Source: Staphylococcus haemolyticus (GTDB taxonomy: Bacteria > Bacillota > Bacilli > Staphylococcales > Staphylococcaceae). Taken from it: a stretch of 64,000 nt of DNA. Below are positions 19,962-29,603 of this stretch, one piece after another. A model generated the notes under the pieces. It did not search any database. It saw only the letters and a list, made by a program, of their open reading frames with translations, and was not told the origin of the DNA. The first letter of the stretch is position 1. Every line of letters begins with the position of its first letter. The translations under genes and the position numbers were made by a program. The DNA lies in the NCBI RefSeq assembly GCF_006094395.1, contig NZ_CP035291.1:2046001-2110000 (forward strand). The letters run 5' to 3'.

Positions 19962-20999
19962 TTATTTTAATTTTTTCAAGATTTGATTTAATTCATCAAT
20001 TTGTTTGATTGTTGTTGAAGTTGAACCAGCGCTAAAGTACCATAGTTTAGGATCTAATTCGTATACATTACCATTTTTAACTGCATTTACATCTTTAATT
20101 ACATCATTAGATAACGTTTGTTTTGCACTTGATTTGCCACTTACAACTTGTCCTCTATCCATTGCTAAGATAATATCAGGATTTTTACTTGTAATATACT
20201 CATTATTAATATTTTGGCCATGTGGACTTGCTTTGACATGCTCATCTGTAGGTTTAAATCCTAATGTATCGTAGATTAAATCTCCAAATCTACCTCCTGG
20301 TCCAAATGTAGATAATTCGCCTTCGTTAACTAAAAGATACATTGTTTTCTTATCTAATTTTTCAACTTTCGCTTTTGTATCCGCTATTTTTTTATCCAAC
20401 TCTTCAATTAATGATTTAGCTTTATCTTCTTTACCATAAATTTTTCCTAATTTAGTTGTTACAGATTTCATATCATTTATATAGTTTTTCTCACTGGCAC
20501 CAACATAAACGATTTTAGCGTCTGGTGCAGCTTTTTTAAGTTCATCTATATTCTTCACTGTTGCTGTTCTTCCAGAAATATAAATGACCTCTGGTTTAGC
20601 TTTAGCTATTTTATCAAAATTAATTTGGATTAAATTACCAGTATTGATGTATTTATCATCTTTGAATTCTGAAAGAAATTCAGGTAACGCAGCATTTTTT
20701 TCACCTTTAGGTAATCCAATAATGCGGTCTTGAACGCCAAACACTTTTAATACATCGACGGCACCATAATCAAAGACAATTGCACGTTTTGGATTCTTGG
20801 GCACATCAACAGTTTCTTTAATTTTTTTGGCATCACTTTTATCTTTTTTCTCGCCTCTTGTCTTATAATTATTTTCAATTTGAACGATGTCTTTATTGTC
20901 AATCTTCTTCGAAGTATCATTGTTACTGTCAGAGCTTTTACCACACGCTGTTAAGACTAAAGCAAGACTTAATATTAAAAACAAAATTATTTTCTTCAT
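19962..20999 (-). CDS. Siderophore-binding lipoprotein, SstD paralogue 1
   Basis: 345 residues. Signal peptide with lipobox VLTAC (Cys 19), a Ser/Asp/Asn-rich spacer and a class III periplasmic-binding fold (FepB/FatB type). Conserved stretches shared with the next gene: KPEVI(Y/F)ISGRTA, LLVNEGELSTFGP, DPKLWYF. SstD binds catechol and catecholamine siderophores. It has its own Fur box (21032-21050) and terminator, so it is a separate iron-repressed unit beside the sst operon, which already encodes an SstD. It presumably feeds the same SstABC permease, perhaps with a different ligand. Confidence 0.88.
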   Translation of the reverse strand: MKKIILFLILSLALVLTACGKSSDSNNDTSKKIDNKDIVQIENNYKTRGEKKDKSDAKKIKETVDVPKNPKRAIVFDYGAVDVLKVFGVQDRIIGLPKGEKNAALPEFLSEFKDDKYINTGNLIQINFDKIAKAKPEVIYISGRTATVKNIDELKKAAPDAKIVYVGASEKNYINDMKSVTTKLGKIYGKEDKAKSLIEELDKKIADTKAKVEKLDKKTMYLLVNEGELSTFGPGGRFGDLIYDTLGFKPTDEHVKASPHGQNINNEYITSKNPDIILAMDRGQVVSGKSSAKQTLSNDVIKDVNAVKNGNVYELDPKLWYFSAGSTSTTIKQIDELNQILKKLK

Positions 21000-21031
21000 C
21001 GTTGCAACATCCTCTTGTTGTATTATTAAGT

Positions 21032-21050
21032 GATAACGATTATCAATATC
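21032..21050. promoter_or_regulatory. Fur box upstream of sstD paralogue 1
   Basis: GATAACGATTATCAATATC matches the classical 19-bp Fur box GATAATGATTATCATTATC at 17 of 19 positions. It lies 33 bases before the ATG, where Fur would block the promoter. Confidence 0.85.
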
Positions 21051-21103
21051 ACTTAAAATTATATTACTTTCTTATAAAATAATTTTCAACACTAATTTCC
21101 TCC

Positions 21104-21134
21104 AAAAAAATATCGCCCTATTCAGGGCGATATT
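21104..21134 (-). terminator. Terminator of the sst operon
   Basis: A perfect 11-bp stem (21109-21119 with 21124-21134), loop ATTC, followed on the minus strand by a T-tract (complement of 21104-21110). It separates the two sstD genes. Confidence 0.93.
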
Positions 21135-21153
21135 GAAAACTTATACTATCAAT

Positions 21154-22191
21154 TTATTTATCGACTACTTCTTCTAATTCATCAATTTGTTTCATAGTTG
21201 TTGTAGTTGAACCAGAAGCAAAGTACCATAATTTAGGATCTAATTGATATACTTTATCATTTTTAACTGCTTTAACGTCTTTAATAACATTATTACTTAA
21301 CACTTTTTTAGCAGTTGATTCTCCGCCTACAACTTCACCACGGTCCATTGCTAAAATAACATCTGGATTATGCTTGCTAATATATTCATTATTTACGTTT
21401 TGGCCATGTGGACTATTGCTAACATTTTCATCTGCTGGTTTAAAGCCTAATATATCAAATACTAAGCCACCAAAACGACCTTTAGGACCAAATGTTGATA
21501 ATTCACCTTCATTTACTAATAAATACATTACAGTTTTATTGAACTTCTTAGTTTCATCTTTCATTTCAGATATTTTTTCATCTAAGTCTTCATTAATGTC
21601 TTTGGCTTTATCTTCTTTGTCGTAAATTTTACCTAAGTTTTCAGTGTTTTTCTTCATGTCTTTAACTAAGTTTTTCTCATCCGCACCTACGTAAACGATT
21701 TTAGCGTCTGGTGCAGCTTTTTTGAATTCATCTAAATTCTTCTGATTTGCTGTTCTACCTGAGATAAATATAACTTCTGGTTTAGCAGCAGCTACTTTGT
21801 CGAAATTAACTTCTTTAAGATTTCCAGTGTTAACATATTTATCATCTTTGAATTCTTTTAAGAAATCAGGTAATGATTCGTTGTTTTCACCTTTTGGTAA
21901 ACCTTTAACTTTATCAGCCACACCTAATTCTTTAAGTACATCTAAAGCACCATAATCTAAGACTACTGCATTTTTAGGGTTTTTAGGAACTTCAACAGTA
22001 TTGCTTACTTTCTTAGCGTCACTACCATCTCGTTCTTTACCTGAAGCTTCGAAATTATTTTTAATTTTCACAGTTTCTTTTGAATCTTTGCTGTCACTCT
22101 TAGAACCTGAATCATTACTACTTGATCCATTACTACAAGCTGATAATACTAATACTAAAGATAATACTAAAAATAAGACTGTTTTTTTCAT
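21154..22191 (-). CDS. sstD: Siderophore-binding lipoprotein SstD
   Basis: 345 residues, lipobox VLSAC (Cys 19), then a Ser/Asp/Lys spacer and the class III binding fold. Same length as and clearly collinear with the neighbouring paralogue, sharing most of the mature domain. Fourth gene of sstA-sstB-sstC-sstD; it delivers catechol-type iron siderophores to SstAB. A 115-base gap separates it from sstC with no Fur box, so it depends on the operon promoter. AGAGGAG precedes the ATG. Confidence 0.93.
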   Translation of the reverse strand: MKKTVLFLVLSLVLVLSACSNGSSSNDSGSKSDSKDSKETVKIKNNFEASGKERDGSDAKKVSNTVEVPKNPKNAVVLDYGALDVLKELGVADKVKGLPKGENNESLPDFLKEFKDDKYVNTGNLKEVNFDKVAAAKPEVIFISGRTANQKNLDEFKKAAPDAKIVYVGADEKNLVKDMKKNTENLGKIYDKEDKAKDINEDLDEKISEMKDETKKFNKTVMYLLVNEGELSTFGPKGRFGGLVFDILGFKPADENVSNSPHGQNVNNEYISKHNPDVILAMDRGEVVGGESTAKKVLSNNVIKDVKAVKNDKVYQLDPKLWYFASGSTTTTMKQIDELEEVVDK

Positions 22192-22204
22192 ATGTACGAC
22201 TCCT

Positions 22205-22306
22205 CTAAAAATATTTAACCTTTATGCTGCGCATCAATTGGACTTCTCTCTTGTCTACGTCTTTGAATAGCATCACCCCTTTGAAATATAAGGTTAAATT
22301 ATTTAA
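22205..22306 (-). other. sstC-sstD spacer with inverted repeat and possible small ORF
   Basis: TTTAACCTT near 22215 and AAGGTTAAA near 22289 can pair across about 65 bases. A 22-codon frame runs from ATG 22273 to TAG 22205, and the stop overlaps the AGAGGAG of sstD. Its own Shine-Dalgarno (AAAGGGG) is too close to the ATG, so translation is doubtful. Confidence 0.3.
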
Positions 22307-23089
22307 TTATAAAAGTGAGTCAAAAGTGTCTTCATCGTAATACAAACAAATTCGTTGTCCTCTAATTTCTTCGATATGAACATCCATCTCGTATAATTGT
22401 TTTAAAATCTCAGCTTGTATAACGTTATCTTTTGTATCTGCTTTGACAATTTCACCATTTTTCAGTGCAATGATGTCGTCTGAATAGCATGAAGCAAAAT
22501 TTATATCGTGTAGAACAATGACAATCGTTTTATTTAAGTCTTTGCAGAGGCGGCGTAACGTCTGCATGATCTGTACAGAATGTTTCATATCTAGGTTGTT
22601 TAACGGTTCATCTAATAATATATAATCTGTATCTTGAGCAATTGTCATTGCAATATAAGCACGTTGTCTTTGACCACCAGATAACGTTTTTATATTTCGA
22701 TGACGAATGCTCTGGAGTTGCAATAAGTCTAAGGCATATTCAACTTGTTCATAATCTTCTTTCTTCATACGACCTTTTGAATATGGAAATCGACCAAAAT
22801 TAACTAATTGCTCAACTGTTATATTCATTTCTGTATGATTCGTTTGCTTTAAAATACTTAATTTTTTAGCTAAATCATCATTTTTATAATCTACGACAGC
22901 TTTACCTTCAATCTTAATTGTTCCCTTTTCATACTCAAACAGACGACTAACAGCAGACAGTAAAGTACTTTTACCCGCGCCATTAGGTCCTATAAGCGAT
23001 GTTAATCTACCTTTTTGAATGTCGACGTTAATATTTTTTAAAATTGGCTTATTCTGTATAGCTTTGTCTAAATTTTTAATTTCAATCAA
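22307..23089 (-). CDS. sstC: Siderophore ABC transporter ATPase SstC
   Basis: 260 residues. Walker A GPNGAGKST (about 34-42), signature LSGGQRQRAY (about 137-146), Walker B DYILLDEPLNNLD, and the switch His in VIVLHDINFA. FecE/FepC-type ATPase that powers siderophore import with SstA and SstB. Its ATG overlaps the sstB stop by four bases (ATGA). Confidence 0.95.
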   Translation of the reverse strand: MIEIKNLDKAIQNKPILKNINVDIQKGRLTSLIGPNGAGKSTLLSAVSRLFEYEKGTIKIEGKAVVDYKNDDLAKKLSILKQTNHTEMNITVEQLVNFGRFPYSKGRMKKEDYEQVEYALDLLQLQSIRHRNIKTLSGGQRQRAYIAMTIAQDTDYILLDEPLNNLDMKHSVQIMQTLRRLCKDLNKTIVIVLHDINFASCYSDDIIALKNGEIVKADTKDNVIQAEILKQLYEMDVHIEEIRGQRICLYYDEDTFDSLL

Positions 23090-24045
23090 TTTGCACTTCT
23101 CCTTTTGACAAGTAAGTAAATGAAGTAACTTCCACCGATTAAATCAATGATTAAGCTAAACTCTGTTGTAGCTTCAAATAAGTTCTCAACGACCCATTGC
23201 GCCATAAATAAACTAATCCAACTAATTAATATCGTCGCTGGCAATATATATTTATGTTCATATGTCTTCATTAATTCATGGGCTAAATTTACAGTTAACA
23301 ATCCTAAAAATGTAACAGGACCAACTAAAGCAGTGGAAATAGAAACTAATAGTGCCACTAATATGAGTAGCAAGCGCGTCATTGACTCGTAAGAAACACC
23401 TAAATTGATTGCTTGTGCTCTTCCAAGTAGTAGTACATCTAAATATGGACGCATTATCACGGTAATAATAATTAAGACAAGCAATAAACATGTAGATACT
23501 AATACCAACCGTGAGTTTGATGCTTCAAAACTCGCAAACATGGCACTTTGAACCGCTAAGAATGACTCAGGATCCATGATTAACTGAATAAAGCTAGTAA
23601 TGCTTCGGAAGAATGTTCCTAAGATGACTCCTACAAGTAAAATGAAATATACTGAGAAATGTCCTAATTTAAACATGCCTTCAAAAAGCAATAATGAAAA
23701 TAAGACCATCGCAATTAACGTCACAAAAAAGTTTAAATACACATTTGTAATCACTGCAGCTTGTGTACCAACTAAAAAAACTGGCAACACTTTTACAAAT
23801 AGATAAACAGAGTCGAGACCCATGATTGATGGTGTTAATAATCGATTCGTCGTAATCGCTTGAAATATAACAACTGATGCCCCTATAGCACCACCAACAA
23901 TGAGTATGAGTATTAATTTTCTTAATCGACTCTGAAATTGATATTGAAAAATTTCAAAGTCTAAACCTACTAATAAGTAAAATGCTGCCATGCAAATTGT
24001 CGCAATAATTAATATGATGATTTTCTTGTTAGAACTAATTTGCAT
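23086..24045 (-). CDS. sstB: Siderophore ABC transporter permease SstB
   Basis: 319 residues and about nine membrane helices, FecCD/BtuC permease family. The coupling region GLLTVNLAHELMKTYEHKYILP corresponds to the family loop that contacts the ATPase. It overlaps sstA by 11 bases and sstC by four. Confidence 0.93.
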   Translation of the reverse strand: MQISSNKKIIILIIATICMAAFYLLVGLDFEIFQYQFQSRLRKLILILIVGGAIGASVVIFQAITTNRLLTPSIMGLDSVYLFVKVLPVFLVGTQAAVITNVYLNFFVTLIAMVLFSLLLFEGMFKLGHFSVYFILLVGVILGTFFRSITSFIQLIMDPESFLAVQSAMFASFEASNSRLVLVSTCLLLVLIIITVIMRPYLDVLLLGRAQAINLGVSYESMTRLLLILVALLVSISTALVGPVTFLGLLTVNLAHELMKTYEHKYILPATILISWISLFMAQWVVENLFEATTEFSLIIDLIGGSYFIYLLVKRRSAN

Positions 24046-25003
24046 AATGCTTTCTACCTTTCATTAGTAAGATTAGGAATATCACTGTCCCAAATACACC
24101 TATCGTTAATCCTATATTAATCTCATAAGGATAAACGATTAATCTACCGATGATATCAGCGAATAATACAAATATTGACCCTAACATCAACGTATGTGGA
24201 AGTGCATTTTTCAAATGGTCGCCTCTATACATTGAAATAATATTAGGTACAATGAGACCTAAAAATGGCAAAGTACCTACAGTAACAACAACTAAAGCCG
24301 TCAATGCTGCTGTAATAAATAATGCAATGTTTATAATTTTTTCATAACTTACTCCCAAATTATGACTAAAGTCTTTCCCCATACCAGCAATCGTAAAATG
24401 ATTCGCAAAAATAAAAGCGATAATGAGTAATGGAACTACAAGATAAAGCACTTCATAACGTCCGCTTGTGATAATTGCAAAGTTACCATTCATCCAGTTG
24501 CCAATACTTTGCAATGCATTGGTTCTTAACGCAATAAAAGTAGTAAAGCTAGATACAATACCACCGATCATAATTCCTAATAATGGTACGAAGATAACTT
24601 CTTTAACACGAATCAAATTAATTAACTTCACAAATAAATATGTCCCTGCTAAACTCAATCCTACTGAAAATAGCAACTTGATTAGGATGTGACCTTTCGG
24701 AAAAAAGATAAGCGAAATCAAAATACCTAACTTGGCCCACTCCATTGTTCCTGCCGTAGTCGGACTTACAAATTTATTTTGCATCATCTGTTGCATAATT
24801 AATCCTGCTAACGCGAGTGAACTACCTGAAAGTAGGATACTAACCGTCCGTGGAATACGACTTGAGAACAAAATATTTTGTTGCTCTTCACTTAAGTGGA
24901 AAATATCTGAAAGAGAGAGCTGACTCACTCCAACAAATAAGGAGACTATAGTTAAACAAACTAATAAAATAAGTAAAACATAACCCTTAAATAAAAACTT
25001 CAC
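24035..25003 (-). CDS. sstA: Siderophore ABC transporter permease SstA
   Basis: 322 residues and about nine membrane helices, FecCD family. Diagnostic segments: SRIPRTVSILLSGSSLALAGLIMQ near the N-terminus and GTLPFLGLIVPNIISMYRGDHLKN (coupling loop) near residue 245. First gene of the operon, 52 bases downstream of a near-perfect Fur box. Confidence 0.93.
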   Translation of the reverse strand: MKFLFKGYVLLILLVCLTIVSLFVGVSQLSLSDIFHLSEEQQNILFSSRIPRTVSILLSGSSLALAGLIMQQMMQNKFVSPTTAGTMEWAKLGILISLIFFPKGHILIKLLFSVGLSLAGTYLFVKLINLIRVKEVIFVPLLGIMIGGIVSSFTTFIALRTNALQSIGNWMNGNFAIITSGRYEVLYLVVPLLIIAFIFANHFTIAGMGKDFSHNLGVSYEKIINIALFITAALTALVVVTVGTLPFLGLIVPNIISMYRGDHLKNALPHTLMLGSIFVLFADIIGRLIVYPYEINIGLTIGVFGTVIFLILLMKGRKHYAN

Positions 25004-25055
25004 TAATAATTCTCCTCATCTTGCTATACGTATTGAAATGATAATCGTTACCAAC

Positions 25056-25074
25056 GATAATGATTATCATTGTC
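25056..25074. promoter_or_regulatory. Fur box of the sstABCD operon
   Basis: GATAATGATTATCATTGTC matches the classical Fur box at 18 of 19 positions. An adjoining partial repeat (GATAATCGTTACC from about 25039) could extend the bound region. Implies repression in iron-replete cells. Confidence 0.93.
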
Positions 25075-25176
25075 GTCAATATTAATATTAAAGATTACAG
25101 ACGTGGATTTCAATAGTATTTTTATACATAAGTAAATATTTATTTTTGTCCAAATACGATGTACTCTTTTTAATAC

Positions 25177-25234
25177 AAAAATAAGCCACTAAAATCGTAG
25201 TTGTTATCAACAACACTGAATCTAGTGGCTTATT
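25177..25234 (-). terminator. Terminator of nrdF
   Basis: Perfect 12-bp stem (25180-25191 with 25223-25234), followed on the minus strand by a T-run; 19 bases past the nrdF stop. Confidence 0.85.
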
Positions 25235-25252
25235 AATGTTAATCTTTAATAA

Positions 25253-26221
25253 TTAATTATCAAAAATGAAATCTTCGTCTTGTAAGGCTTCTACATTTAA
25301 TGCCAATGTGTATCCGTCACCTTTAACTGAGAAGAAATCATGGTTTTTAGTTGTAGTATCTAATGCATTTTCAATGATAGGATTAAATTCTTTTTCTTCA
25401 AAGTATGGTTCAAAGCCTAAGTTAGATAATGCTTTGTTTCCATTGTATTGTACATAGTTCAATACATCTTCACTTAAGCCGATATCATCGTATAACATAT
25501 GTGTATAAGATACTTCATTAGCGTATAAATCTTCTAATAATTTATACATCTCTTTATCTGCTTTTTGTTTTTCATTTTCAGATAGTTCGTTACGTAAACT
25601 TTGAGCATCTAATCCTGTAAACACACCATGGATCGATTCGTCTAGTAAAATCTTTCTAATGATTTCACCAGAAGTAGTCATTTTACCTTGTCCAGCTAAA
25701 TATAAAGGATAATAGAAACCAGAGTAGAATAAGAAGGTTTCTAAAAATACACTTGATACCCTTGCAATATATTGATCATATATAGAGGCTTCTTTGCCCC
25801 ACAATTTGTGATAGTTTTCAATAATTTTATCAGATTTATATTTTAAATGAGGCTCTTCTATTACCCAAGTATCTAGTAAATAGTTTGTTTCACTAGATGG
25901 AAGTAAAGTTGTAAATATATGTGAATAACTTTTCGCATGAATTTGTTCCATCATTGCCATAAATGAATACACTGCTTTTTTACGTAAGTCTGTTGTGTGT
26001 AACATAATCAACGGCATACCATCATCTGCTTGATGTGTATCCAACCCTGTTAATCCTGCTAACGCACGTTTGAATGTATTCTTCTCGTCTTCAGTTAGTG
26101 TCTTCCAACTTGCAATATCTTTTGATACTTTAAATTCTGTTTCTACCCACATTTGAGAAATATTTTGACGCCAAAACATATTCGTCATATCTTCTTGGGT
26201 ATTCCAATTGACGGCCTTCAT
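25253..26221 (-). CDS. nrdF: Class Ib ribonucleotide reductase beta subunit
   Basis: 322 residues. NrdF holds the dimetal (Mn or Fe) centre and tyrosyl radical. Metal-ligand motifs are visible in LTGLDTHQADDG, MMEQIHAKSYSHIF (Glu and His) and RKILLDESIHGVFTGLDAQ. Together with NrdE and NrdI it makes deoxynucleotides aerobically. AGGAGG upstream of the ATG; last gene of nrdIEF, 127 bases after nrdE. Confidence 0.96.
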   Translation of the reverse strand: MKAVNWNTQEDMTNMFWRQNISQMWVETEFKVSKDIASWKTLTEDEKNTFKRALAGLTGLDTHQADDGMPLIMLHTTDLRKKAVYSFMAMMEQIHAKSYSHIFTTLLPSSETNYLLDTWVIEEPHLKYKSDKIIENYHKLWGKEASIYDQYIARVSSVFLETFLFYSGFYYPLYLAGQGKMTTSGEIIRKILLDESIHGVFTGLDAQSLRNELSENEKQKADKEMYKLLEDLYANEVSYTHMLYDDIGLSEDVLNYVQYNGNKALSNLGFEPYFEEKEFNPIIENALDTTTKNHDFFSVKGDGYTLALNVEALQDEDFIFDN

Positions 26222-26348
26222 TTATAAATCCTCCTTAATTACTAAAAAGCAAATCTCATTCGTTTGGAGGATAAGTTGAGAGTCATTTTTAAGTTTTGAC
26301 TCTACAACCTTCCTCCTTTTTAAAATTTGTTATCTTAAGTTTCTTAAA

Positions 26349-28454
26349 TTAGATAGCACAGCTTGTACATTCTTCTACACTCAATAATTTATTACGAGTA
26401 TAATATAGCGATTTAAGCCCTTTATGGTGAGCATAAACATATAATCTTGATAATTCACGTGTTGAAATTTCAGAATTCACATATAAAATTGTTGAAATAC
26501 CTTGGTCCACGTGTGTTTGAATCGTAGCGATTAAATCTATTAATTTCATTTGGTCAGTATTGAATGCTGATTTATAATACCACATTGTTTCAGGAGACAA
26601 GAATGGCATTGGATAAAATGTTTCAGCATTACCATAAGTACGACGTTCAATTTGATCAACAATTGGCATAACTGAACTTGTTGCATTTTGTACATATGAA
26701 ATACTTTGTGTAGGTGCAATTGCAAGTCTATATGCATGATATAAACCATGTTGTTGAACTTGTTCTTGTAATGCTTTCCAATCTTTAGCAGTTGGAATAT
26801 CAATATGATCAAATAGTCGTTTCACTTTCTCAAATTTAGGTTCAAATTCTTGAGAAGTATAAAACTCAAAGTATTTACCACTAGCATAATCTGATTGTTC
26901 AAAGTCTTGGTATACTTCCCCACGTTCTTTCGCAATTTCCATTGAACGTTCTATTGAATAATAGTTCATCATCATGAAGAAAGTATTTGCAAAGTCTTTA
27001 GCTTCCTCTGATTCATATCCTATTTTATTTTTAGCTAAATAGCCGTGTAAGTTCATTACGCCAAGACCGACAGAGTGTAACTCACTGTTAGCTTTTCTCA
27101 CGCCTGGTGCATTTTGAATATTTGCTTCATCACTAACTACTGTTAATGCATCCATACCTGTGTGAACAGAATCTTTAATTTTACCTGTTTCCATCACATT
27201 TACAATGTTTAATGAACCTAAATTACATGATATGTCGCGTTTAATTTCGTCTTCAATACCATAATCATTAATCACTGATGTCTCTTGTAATTGGAAGATT
27301 TCTGTACATAAATTACTCATTTTAATTTGACCAATATTTGAATTGGCATGAACTTTGTTAGCATTATCTTTAAACATTAAGTATGGGTAACCTGATTGTA
27401 ATTGTGTTTGCGCAATCATATTCAACATTTCTCTTGCGTCTTTTTTCTTCTTAACGATATTTGGGTTTGCAACCATGTCGTCATAGTACTTTTCTAAATC
27501 AATATCATCTAATGTTACACCATATTCTTGTTTAACCGTATGTGGTGCAAACATATAGAAATCTTTGCCTTCTTTTGCTAAATCAAAGAATTTAGATGGC
27601 ACTATAAGACCAGTAGAAATTGTTGATAAACGTAAGTCTTCATCAGCATTTACCTTTTTAGTGTCTAAGAACTCTTCTACATCATAATGGAAGATATTCA
27701 AATATACTGCACCTGCACCTGGACGTTGGCCTAGTTGATCAGCATAGCTAAATCCGCCTTCTAATGCTTTGGCAACTGGTAGCACACCTTTGGCTACACC
27801 TTTAATACCTTTGATAGCTTCACCACGAGCACGTAATTTAGAAAGATTTATTGCTACACCACCACCAATTTTACTTAATTGCTTGGCAGTAGAATCAATG
27901 AAATTGATAGAGTTCAAACTATCATCTACCTCTAGTAAGAAACATGATACTAATTCACCACGACGTGCGCGACCAGCATTCAAGAAAGTTGGTGTTGCAG
28001 GTTGATAACGTTGTTCGACCATTGCTAAGATAAATTGTTTCGCTTGCTGCTTATTACCATCCGCTAAATATAGTGCAACGATTGCGACATGTTGATTATA
28101 ATCCTCTAGATATTGTGATTTATCATTAGTTTTTAGCGCATAATCTTTATAAAACTTACTAGCAGACATATAGCTTGCAAATTCAAAGTTGATAGATTTG
28201 GCGAATTCAGTGATTTCAACTAAATCTTCTTCGCTATATTTGTCAAAGACATTAAAATAAAAATTATTATCTACTAGATAGTGTAAACGTTCAATCTCAC
28301 TGTCAAAATAAATTGTTTTGTCATGGATTTCTTCTAGATAAACCGCTAATGCTTCTTGATCTTTCTCCAAGTTAAAGAAACCATTGTCTTTACGTTTCGT
28401 AACTTCATTATTTAGTTCAATATGATTGTACTTTTTCTCGTTCATAATTTTCAT
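26349..28454 (-). CDS. nrdE: Class Ib ribonucleotide reductase alpha subunit
   Basis: About 701 residues; reduces ribonucleoside diphosphates. Visible: the substrate-site segment [23 protein letters not shown] (first active-site Cys), NLCTEIFQ with the radical Cys, [11 protein letters not shown], and the C-terminal redox pair EECTSCAI. The short or absent N-terminal ATP-cone is typical of class Ib. I start at MKIMNEKK (28454), with AAGGTGGGG upstream, rather than the 20-codon longer frame; either way it overlaps nrdI. Confidence 0.94.
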   Translation of the reverse strand: MKIMNEKKYNHIELNNEVTKRKDNGFFNLEKDQEALAVYLEEIHDKTIYFDSEIERLHYLVDNNFYFNVFDKYSEEDLVEITEFAKSINFEFASYMSASKFYKDYALKTNDKSQYLEDYNQHVAIVALYLADGNKQQAKQFILAMVEQRYQPATPTFLNAGRARRGELVSCFLLEVDDSLNSINFIDSTAKQLSKIGGGVAINLSKLRARGEAIKGIKGVAKGVLPVAKALEGGFSYADQLGQRPGAGAVYLNIFHYDVEEFLDTKKVNADEDLRLSTISTGLIVPSKFFDLAKEGKDFYMFAPHTVKQEYGVTLDDIDLEKYYDDMVANPNIVKKKKDAREMLNMIAQTQLQSGYPYLMFKDNANKVHANSNIGQIKMSNLCTEIFQLQETSVINDYGIEDEIKRDISCNLGSLNIVNVMETGKIKDSVHTGMDALTVVSDEANIQNAPGVRKANSELHSVGLGVMNLHGYLAKNKIGYESEEAKDFANTFFMMMNYYSIERSMEIAKERGEVYQDFEQSDYASGKYFEFYTSQEFEPKFEKVKRLFDHIDIPTAKDWKALQEQVQQHGLYHAYRLAIAPTQSISYVQNATSSVMPIVDQIERRTYGNAETFYPMPFLSPETMWYYKSAFNTDQMKLIDLIATIQTHVDQGISTILYVNSEISTRELSRLYVYAHHKGLKSLYYTRNKLLSVEECTSCAI

Positions 28455-28815
28455 TGAAATGCCCCACCTTATTTTTAAATTCAATAACATCTTTATTAGA
28501 ACCTTGTACTTCAAATTTCATTAATAAAGGTACATGATATTCTTCGGAAATTGTTCTACCCGCTTTCGCAAAGTTTTGTCCCCAGTTACGGTTACCACTT
28601 GCTGCAACAGCGCGTAAATTATGATGATTAATTTCTAAAAACGATTGTACTTCTTTAGGCACTTCACCAAATCCAATTGTTCCCGTAACTAAAATATAAG
28701 GTTCTTCAAATGGATCTGTACAATTATCCTTAGTAATTTCCATTACATCTGAAATTTCACTTCGTTTAATAAATCTTCTTACATTACCTGAAAAAGAAAA
28801 ATAAACTACTTTCAT
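28417..28815 (-). CDS. nrdI: Flavodoxin-like ribonucleotide reductase activator NrdI
   Basis: 132 residues. FMN-binding loop [12 protein letters not shown] at the N-terminus and the family segment [16 protein letters not shown]. NrdI supplies the oxidant that assembles the manganese-tyrosyl radical of NrdF. First gene of the operon; overlaps nrdE by 38 bases, so translation is coupled. Confidence 0.95.
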   Translation of the reverse strand: MKVVYFSFSGNVRRFIKRSEISDVMEITKDNCTDPFEEPYILVTGTIGFGEVPKEVQSFLEINHHNLRAVAASGNRNWGQNFAKAGRTISEEYHVPLLMKFEVQGSNKDVIEFKNKVGHFNENYEREKVQSY

Positions 28816-28976
28816 TGGAACGCCTTCTTTCGTCAGTCCATAATATTAATTAAAAAGAAGTTCTCTTAATAGATAAGAAAACTTGCTAGACAATAAATGC
28901 GACATATTTTAGACATTTAATTGGATGTCAACTAGCTGATGATTAATATACTAAAAGAAGTGACTTTCATTTCTAG

Positions 28977-28992
28977 CCACTACATGTAGTGT
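28977..28992. promoter_or_regulatory. NrdR-like palindrome in the nrd leader
   Basis: CCACTACATGTAGTGT contains a perfect 14-bp palindrome (28978-28991) and matches the NrdR consensus ACACWATATATWGTGT at 13 of 16 positions. It is 145 bases from the other two boxes, so its role is less clear. Confidence 0.5.
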
Positions 28993-29128
28993 TCAGACTA
29001 AAATTTCGAGACTATTTCATCTATATGCTCGTTCGTATTAATAGTATTAAATTAGGAATTTCAACTTAAAATCAGTGTGAAATTGCCTTTAAAATGAATA
29101 ATTTGTATAACACAAACTTTTTATACAA

Positions 29129-29176
29129 CCACAACATGTTGTGGTTCGTTTCAAAATTTAATACTATATTCTGTGT
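29129..29176. promoter_or_regulatory. Tandem NrdR boxes of the nrdIEF operon
   Basis: Box 1 CCACAACATGTTGTGG (29129-29144, perfect 16-bp palindrome) and box 2 ATACTATATTCTGTGT (29161-29176, 13 of 16 to consensus). Centres are 32 bp apart, three helical turns, the usual spacing of paired NrdR sites. NrdR is the zinc-finger/ATP-cone repressor of ribonucleotide reductase genes. Confidence 0.72.
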
Positions 29177-29603
29177 TTCATTATACAGAATTGCTCTCTC
29201 AATTAAAAGTAACTATTTCGTGACAAAAGTTCGGAAAAACGTCTGAATGTGCATCAGACCAAACTTAAATTGGCGCAAATAATTATTTTCGAATATTTGA
29301 TGTGTTTTAGTTGCATTTTTAGCAGCTAAATAAACCATTGAATTGTCGGCATTCTTGAAGACCAATCATTTAAATTATCAATATATTTTGCGCAATTATT
29401 CAAATGTTAATTATAATTTGCTTCAAAAACACGAATATAACATTTGTAAAAAAATAGCATTTAACGTGTTTTTAATATAAACAGAACATTTGTTCGCATT
29501 AAAATAATAATACATCTTGGTATTATTTTCAAGTATTTATGCATTAGCATTTGAATTATGCTACTATATATACGGTAATTTTTTATAAATGAGGCGATTA
29601 ACC

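Larger units (their letters stand above)
28816..29603. other. Long divergent intergenic region nrdI / DMT transporter
   Basis: Nearly 790 bases without a convincing ORF. It contains three NrdR-like palindromes (28977-28992, 29129-29144, 29161-29176), a small hairpin GTCTGA-N7-TCAGAC (29241-29259), and repeated GCGCAA(AT)AATTAT sequences near 29275 and 29390. The length suggests a long nrd leader or an unannotated RNA; no family was recognised. Confidence 0.6.
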
